In this document: piece by piece, positions 60,502 through 64,000 of the stretch
How the letters are laid out: the number at the start of each line of letters is the position of its first letter
Position numbering within the stretch: the stretch's first letter is position 1
Assembly: GCA_001917135.1 (NCBI GenBank)
Contig: MNTT01000016.1
Coordinates: 135,501 to 199,500, forward strand
Reading direction: 5' to 3'
Source of the DNA: Acetobacter sp. 46_36
GTDB taxonomy: Bacteria > Pseudomonadota > Alphaproteobacteria > RF32 > CAG-239
DNA length: 64,000 nucleotides
Notes under the pieces: model-generated
Database searches by the model: none
Seen by the model: only the letters and a program-made list of their open reading frames with translations
Told to the model about the DNA's origin: nothing
Position numbers and translations under genes: made by a program

Positions 60502-61938
60502 ATGGAAAAAACATCCTTAACTTTGGCTCAGGCACATTGGATGTGTGTCCAGTCGATTTTGCAATTGCAACAGCTTCACCAAGCTGCCGGCAATACTGCC
60601 GTCATCAAATCCGAGTGCAAATCTCCGGAACTTGTCAATACTTTAAGAGACCGGGCACTGCAACTTGGAGCGGGAACCAAGACCCGCCTTCTGCCCGTTT
60701 CCGTTACCGGCCAGGGAAACCTGCTGGTGCTGCGCGAACGCGTCTGGGGATTGAAAATCGGCAACATGCTGGTTTTTGACGCGGGAAACTACTCATTGCA
60801 ATCGCTGCTCGGCTTTGCCTGCAATATTCCGATGGCAAAGGTTTATTCCGACCGGATTATCTGCTACTACGCCAACGGGCGGCGCGTTATGCAAAAAGCC
60901 GACCCGATTGCGCTGGTCAACCGTTTCCGCACGCCGCCGATGCGCGACTGGATGAGAATTGACTTTGAAGCCGCTGCCCGTTTCTTCCCCGAAGAAACAG
61001 CAAAACTGAGACGGGGTTATCCCGACATCAGCCCTAAGAACTGGCGGCTTTTGACCGATGCCAACGTGGAAACGCTGGTTCTGGCGCAAGACGAAACGTA
61101 CGACCACTTTATTCCGTTTCACTGCGTGATGAATGGTTCGCCGGTCAGCCTTGACTACTGCGACCCGATTTTGGGAAAACTTAACGGCTACGGCAACCTG
61201 CAGCCGCTGTTCCACGAATTTGCGACGCTGCTTGCCAACGGGCATTACCGCGAAATTGCCAAAGACAAAAAACTGCGCTGCTTTGAACGAGGCTATTATG
61301 CCCGTGAAACAGGCGAAAGGAGCTTGTACCCCGGCGTTTCCGAACTGGAATTGAAAGTCGGCTTTGCGGACATTCCGTTTGAACAGGCAATTTTGCTGGC
61401 CAAGAACCAGACAGAACTCCGCCACCGTTATGTCCGCGGCGAAAGGCTGTTTTCGGTTGACGCCGACGGAAACGTGCTTAACGCACGGAACGTTGTCAAC
61501 AGCCGGAATTTCAAACCCGGCGGACAGCGCATTATCCTGTTGCCGGACAATGTCTACGAAGCATGGGGAAAGGACTTTTCTTCCGAGATGCTGGAATTTC
61601 TGGCAAAAGAACGCACGTTCGACTACGGCATTTACGGCAACGACTTTATCCGCAATGTTTCGGGACAAGAACTGGAACAGTTTAAAACGCTGAAAAAGTT
61701 TGCCAAAGCTGCCGGATTCGGCGTTAAAACTGCGGCTAAAATCGGTTTGGAAGCTGCGAAAATCGTCGGCGCAGGCTGCGTTATAACGGCAGAAGGCGCT
61801 TGCAAGGTTGCCAGCTTTGCTTTTGACGAAATCGCTTACCAGTTTGAAGGTTCCTATGCCAGTGAAGGTGCAGATTTATCGGCTCCGACAAGAAGAGGTT
61901 ATATTACCGGTCTTACTAATCTTGATTTTTATTGGTAA
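60502..61938 (+). CDS. Orphan protein, 478 residues
   Basis: Not recognised. It starts ATGGAA without a Shine-Dalgarno. The first 370 residues are mixed alpha/beta and soluble in character, with recurring aromatic-rich strands. Residues about 405-450 are Ala/Gly/Lys-rich helices (FAKAAGFGVKTAAKIGLEAA) that look amphipathic and might insert in or lie on a membrane. No signal peptide. It has its own strong promoter and terminator, as do the other SD-less orphans. Confidence 0.65.
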   Translation: MEKTSLTLAQAHWMCVQSILQLQQLHQAAGNTAVIKSECKSPELVNTLRDRALQLGAGTKTRLLPVSVTGQGNLLVLRERVWGLKIGNMLVFDAGNYSLQSLLGFACNIPMAKVYSDRIICYYANGRRVMQKADPIALVNRFRTPPMRDWMRIDFEAAARFFPEETAKLRRGYPDISPKNWRLLTDANVETLVLAQDETYDHFIPFHCVMNGSPVSLDYCDPILGKLNGYGNLQPLFHEFATLLANGHYREIAKDKKLRCFERGYYARETGERSLYPGVSELELKVGFADIPFEQAILLAKNQTELRHRYVRGERLFSVDADGNVLNARNVVNSRNFKPGGQRIILLPDNVYEAWGKDFSSEMLEFLAKERTFDYGIYGNDFIRNVSGQELEQFKTLKKFAKAAGFGVKTAAKIGLEAAKIVGAGCVITAEGACKVASFAFDEIAYQFEGSYASEGADLSAPTRRGYITGLTNLDFYW

Positions 61939-61961
61939 AGAAGGTGGTTTATTCCAAAACA

Positions 61962-61998
61962 AAAGAGGCTGTTCCCTTATGGGAACGCCTCTTTTTTT
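61962..61998 (+). terminator. Terminator of the 60502 orphan
   Basis: AGAGGC(T)GTTCCC and GGGAACGCCTCT form a 12-bp stem with one bulged T, then T7. Confidence 0.85.
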
Positions 61999-62035
61999 GG
62001 TGCCGTGCACCCGGCGGACGGCAAATGCCCGATTA

Positions 62036-62836
62036 TCAGCAGGCATAGCTCCTGCTGCACTCCTTGCGGCGAAGCTCTTCCTGAAGATAGGCATACACTT
62101 TCTTTACCTTGCGGAATTTTTCCGCGGCATCGGGACTGCGGTTCGTATCGGGATGATACTTTTTGACCAAATCGCGATAAGCCGCTTTCAGGCTGCCTTC
62201 AGTCAATGTTTCCGGCGTCAACCCGAAAATGCGGTAATATGCGTTCGGTGCGGCCGCAGACGTCCCGGCACTTTTGCCCTGCGCCGAATTCTGCGAAGAC
62301 GAAGTTCCCTGCCCCGCACGGTTTTGTCCGGAGCCGGAATTTTCGGTTCCGCCTTTCTGCCCGCAACTGCCTTCCTGACGGTATTCGGCAAACAAGGGAT
62401 TGCACTCTGCCAGCCTGGCAAGATAACGGCGTAATTCAGCCCCGCACAGTTTTTCCACCGGATTTTGCTGCAAAAAACCGAATTGCTGAGGCGTCAGCCA
62501 AATGCCGTTAAACAGCACCTTGATTTTATTAATCTCAGCTTCGTTTTTTTCCTGTTCAGCTTTGGCCCGTTCAGCCTCCTGGAAAGCCTGTTCACGACGA
62601 ATCTCTTCCTGACGGCGTCTTTCTGCTTCGCGGCGGAGCTGCTCACGATACGCCTGTTCGCGCCGCAGCTTTTCCTGCCGGAGAATGCCGGCATATACCT
62701 CGGCAGCACTGCCCAGAGTTTGTAAAACCTTTTTTATTCTCTGCGCCCGGCAGAAGAAATAAAACCATACTCCGCAGCCTAATGCAAAAAGCAACAGGCA
62801 CGTGCATAATGCATAATCTAAGCTAAATGTTTCCAT
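62036..62836 (-). CDS. Membrane-anchored J-domain protein
   Basis: A 266-residue protein with an N-terminal membrane segment (about 8-28), a long charged coiled coil (about 50-105), a middle domain, a Gly/Ser/Gln-rich linker and a C-terminal J-domain (about 200-262). The HPD tripeptide in VKKYHPDTNRSPDAAEKF is present, so it should stimulate a DnaK-type Hsp70, here at the membrane. It starts ATGGAA without Shine-Dalgarno behind a TTGACA-16-TATAAT promoter. A related gene end lies at the right edge. Confidence 0.85.
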   Translation of the reverse strand: METFSLDYALCTCLLLFALGCGVWFYFFCRAQRIKKVLQTLGSAAEVYAGILRQEKLRREQAYREQLRREAERRRQEEIRREQAFQEAERAKAEQEKNEAEINKIKVLFNGIWLTPQQFGFLQQNPVEKLCGAELRRYLARLAECNPLFAEYRQEGSCGQKGGTENSGSGQNRAGQGTSSSQNSAQGKSAGTSAAAPNAYYRIFGLTPETLTEGSLKAAYRDLVKKYHPDTNRSPDAAEKFRKVKKVYAYLQEELRRKECSRSYAC

Positions 62837-62869
62837 AAATGATATTTTAATAATTAAAAAATTGCTTTT

Positions 62870-62897
62870 ATTATAAAATGCGTTTTTATTTTGTCAA
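62870..62897 (-). promoter_or_regulatory. Promoter of the J-domain gene
   Basis: Minus-strand TTGACA (62892-62897) and TATAAT (62870-62875), spacer 16, about 33 bases before the ATG; no Shine-Dalgarno. Confidence 0.7.
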
Positions 62898-63114
62898 TAT
62901 TTTTTGACAAATTTCAAAAAAGACAGAGGCTTGACAGCATTGGCAGAAACCGAAACAGAGCCGAAGTTATGACGGCGGGACGGATTGTTGCGCAAAGAAA
63001 CCGGCCACAACGGGAGAAAACGCCGATTGCTGTGGAAAAAACAGAAACGGAGAAAGATTTTTTTATTCCCGGGGTTATATTTTAAAGGCGTTTGAATTAT
63101 TTTATGGAGGCGAT

Positions 63115-63714
63115 ATGAAAAAAGTTATTTTAGGAGCAATGATGATGTTAGCAGCGGGAACAGCCAATGCGGCGGACATTAAGCTGCCGGAACATACGGC
63201 AAACGGCGGTATGCCCCTGATGGAGGCGATTGCGGCCCGGCGTTCGGGAAGAACCTTTGACACCAAGATGCTTTCCGATCAGGTTTTGGCAGATTTGCTG
63301 TGGGCAACATGGGGAATTTCTTCCGAAGACGGCAAACGCGTTGTCCCGACGGCGCGCAACCGGCAGGATATCGACCTGTATGTCCTGCTGCCCACAGGTT
63401 CCTACCGTTACGACGCGGCAAAGAACACGCTGGTTCAGCTCGGCAGTGAAGACCTGCGCCCGATTCTGGCAAAAGAGCAGAAATTCGCGGGCGATGCGCC
63501 GGTTCACCTGCTGTTTGTTACCAAAGACAAGAAATACGGCGAAATGCACGCCGGGTCAATGTACCAAAACGCCAGTTTGTACTGCGCTTCAGCAGGGCTG
63601 AAATGCGTTGTCCGCGGCCTGTATGACCGGGCGGAAATCAAACAGGCGCTTGGTCTTGATGGCGATTATGAAGTTGTGATGACCGAAGCCGCCGGATACC
63701 CGAAAGCACAGTAA
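63115..63714 (+). CDS. Exported nitroreductase family protein (SagB-like)
   Basis: A 199-residue protein with a Sec signal peptide (about 1-20, cleavage ANA-A) and a nitroreductase fold: IAARRSGRTFD (FMN phosphate Arg residues) at the start of the domain, DLLWATWGIS, then VVPTARNRQDIDLYVLLP and a final GLKCVVRG(L) segment. Nitroreductases use FMN; an exported one is unusual but known among SagB-type proteins. TGGAGGCGAT precedes the ATG. Substrate is unknown. Confidence 0.85.
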   Translation: MKKVILGAMMMLAAGTANAADIKLPEHTANGGMPLMEAIAARRSGRTFDTKMLSDQVLADLLWATWGISSEDGKRVVPTARNRQDIDLYVLLPTGSYRYDAAKNTLVQLGSEDLRPILAKEQKFAGDAPVHLLFVTKDKKYGEMHAGSMYQNASLYCASAGLKCVVRGLYDRAEIKQALGLDGDYEVVMTEAAGYPKAQ

Positions 63715-63794
63715 GCCGGAATATCCTGCCCCTCGGCCTTAAGCCGCCAAATCAAGCCCGGGGCGGGAAACGGCACAACTTCCGGACGACAAGA

Positions 63795-63830
63795 AAAAAC
63801 GCCCGCGTGATTTTATCGCGGGCGTTTCGA
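63795..63830. terminator. Terminator between nitroreductase and J-domain fragment
   Basis: AACGCCCGCG and CGCGGGCGTT form a 10-bp stem; T6 follows on the minus strand, with a shorter T run on the plus strand, so it can serve the gene ending at 63913 and perhaps the nitroreductase. Confidence 0.75.
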
Positions 63831-63912
63831 TTGGTGAGAGTGTTTGGGGCTGTGCGAACATTTGTCCGGAAGAATGCCTGGGACATAACAGACGCTTTGG
63901 TCAGGGTTGACG

Positions 63913-64000
63913 TTATGCGTTTTTATGCGCCAGCTCCCGTTGCAGGGTTTCATAAACGCGCTGCACCTTGTCAAATTTGACGGCGGCATCAGGCTGTTTG
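63913..64000 (-). CDS. End of a second J-domain-like gene
   Basis: A 28-codon frame enters from the right edge and stops at 63913. It reads PDAAVKFDKVQRVYETLQ and matches the helix after HPD in the J-domain protein at 62036 (PDAAEKFRKVKKVYAYLQ). The N-terminal part is outside the window. A terminator follows at 63795. Confidence 0.65.
   Translation of the reverse strand, partial: KQPDAAVKFDKVQRVYETLQRELAHKNA

Noticed and set aside
62891..63085. 64-codon plus frame before the nitroreductase
   Set aside because: It starts inside the J-domain gene's promoter, lacks a ribosome binding site and is low in complexity.

Overview
The window looks like chromosomal DNA of a Gram-negative alphaproteobacterium, probably an uncultured host-associated (gut-type) lineage; the lineage is inferred. 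The signs are lipid A genes of the LpxI type (typical of Alphaproteobacteria) in an lpxI-lpxB-comEC run, an ABHD10-like hydrolase, slyX, and many secreted or repeat-rich proteins (ankyrin, MORN, TPR, alpha-solenoid) with no family I recognise. Coding density is high, with short operons on both strands and three single tRNA genes: Met-CAT, Phe-GAA and initiator fMet-CAT.

Layout. 0-5 kb: lipoprotein fragment, anhydromuramic acid kinase, rmuC-murG. 5-8.4 kb: leucine-rich orphan, MORN protein coupled to an HTH/S24-like regulator, small orphan. 8.7-23.3 kb: thrS, a GT4 glycosyltransferase, alpha/beta hydrolase, TPR-methyltransferase fusion, slyX, lemA, an AlbA_2 protein, rnhA, an orphan, a MATE exporter, a GT2 glycosyltransferase and an anchored flavodoxin. 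23.7-27.4 kb: tRNA-Met, then an accessory island with a secreted protein, a GH108 muramidase split by a -1 shift on A7, a small orphan, a holin-like protein and a phage tail-fibre N-domain protein. 27.8-30.1 kb: a 775-residue protein with two HEPN-like R-X4-H motifs and a beta-repeat tail, followed by five 20-bp tandem repeats. 30.5-38 kb: ankyrin protein, htpG, a HExxH/MORN protein and two orphans. 38-45 kb: tRNA-Phe, accB-accC, two membrane proteins, a CgeB-like glycosyltransferase and an alpha-repeat orphan. 45-49.7 kb: comEC, lpxB, lpxI and initiator tRNA. 49.9-60.3 kb: a minus-strand operon of seven tightly packed genes (GT-like protein, epimerase, SDR, two GH77 4-alpha-glucanotransferases, class III aminotransferase, radical SAM) plus a decayed epimerase paralogue upstream. 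60.5-64 kb: orphan, J-domain protein, exported nitroreductase, and the end of a second J-domain-like gene.

How they work together. Envelope functions dominate: peptidoglycan (AnmK, MurG, GH108), lipid A (LpxI, LpxB), fatty acid synthesis (AccB, AccC) and several glycosyltransferases. The 49.9-59.0 kb operon looks like a dedicated sugar or glycan pathway of unknown product. A second theme runs across the window: at least seven mostly unrecognised single genes share a strong TTGACA/TATAAT-like promoter, a roughly 20-50 nt A/T-rich leader without Shine-Dalgarno, and usually an ATGGA start. The best candidates for undescribed biology are the double-HEPN protein beside the phage-like island, the muramidase/secreted-protein pair with its slippery site, and the seven-gene glycan-like operon.
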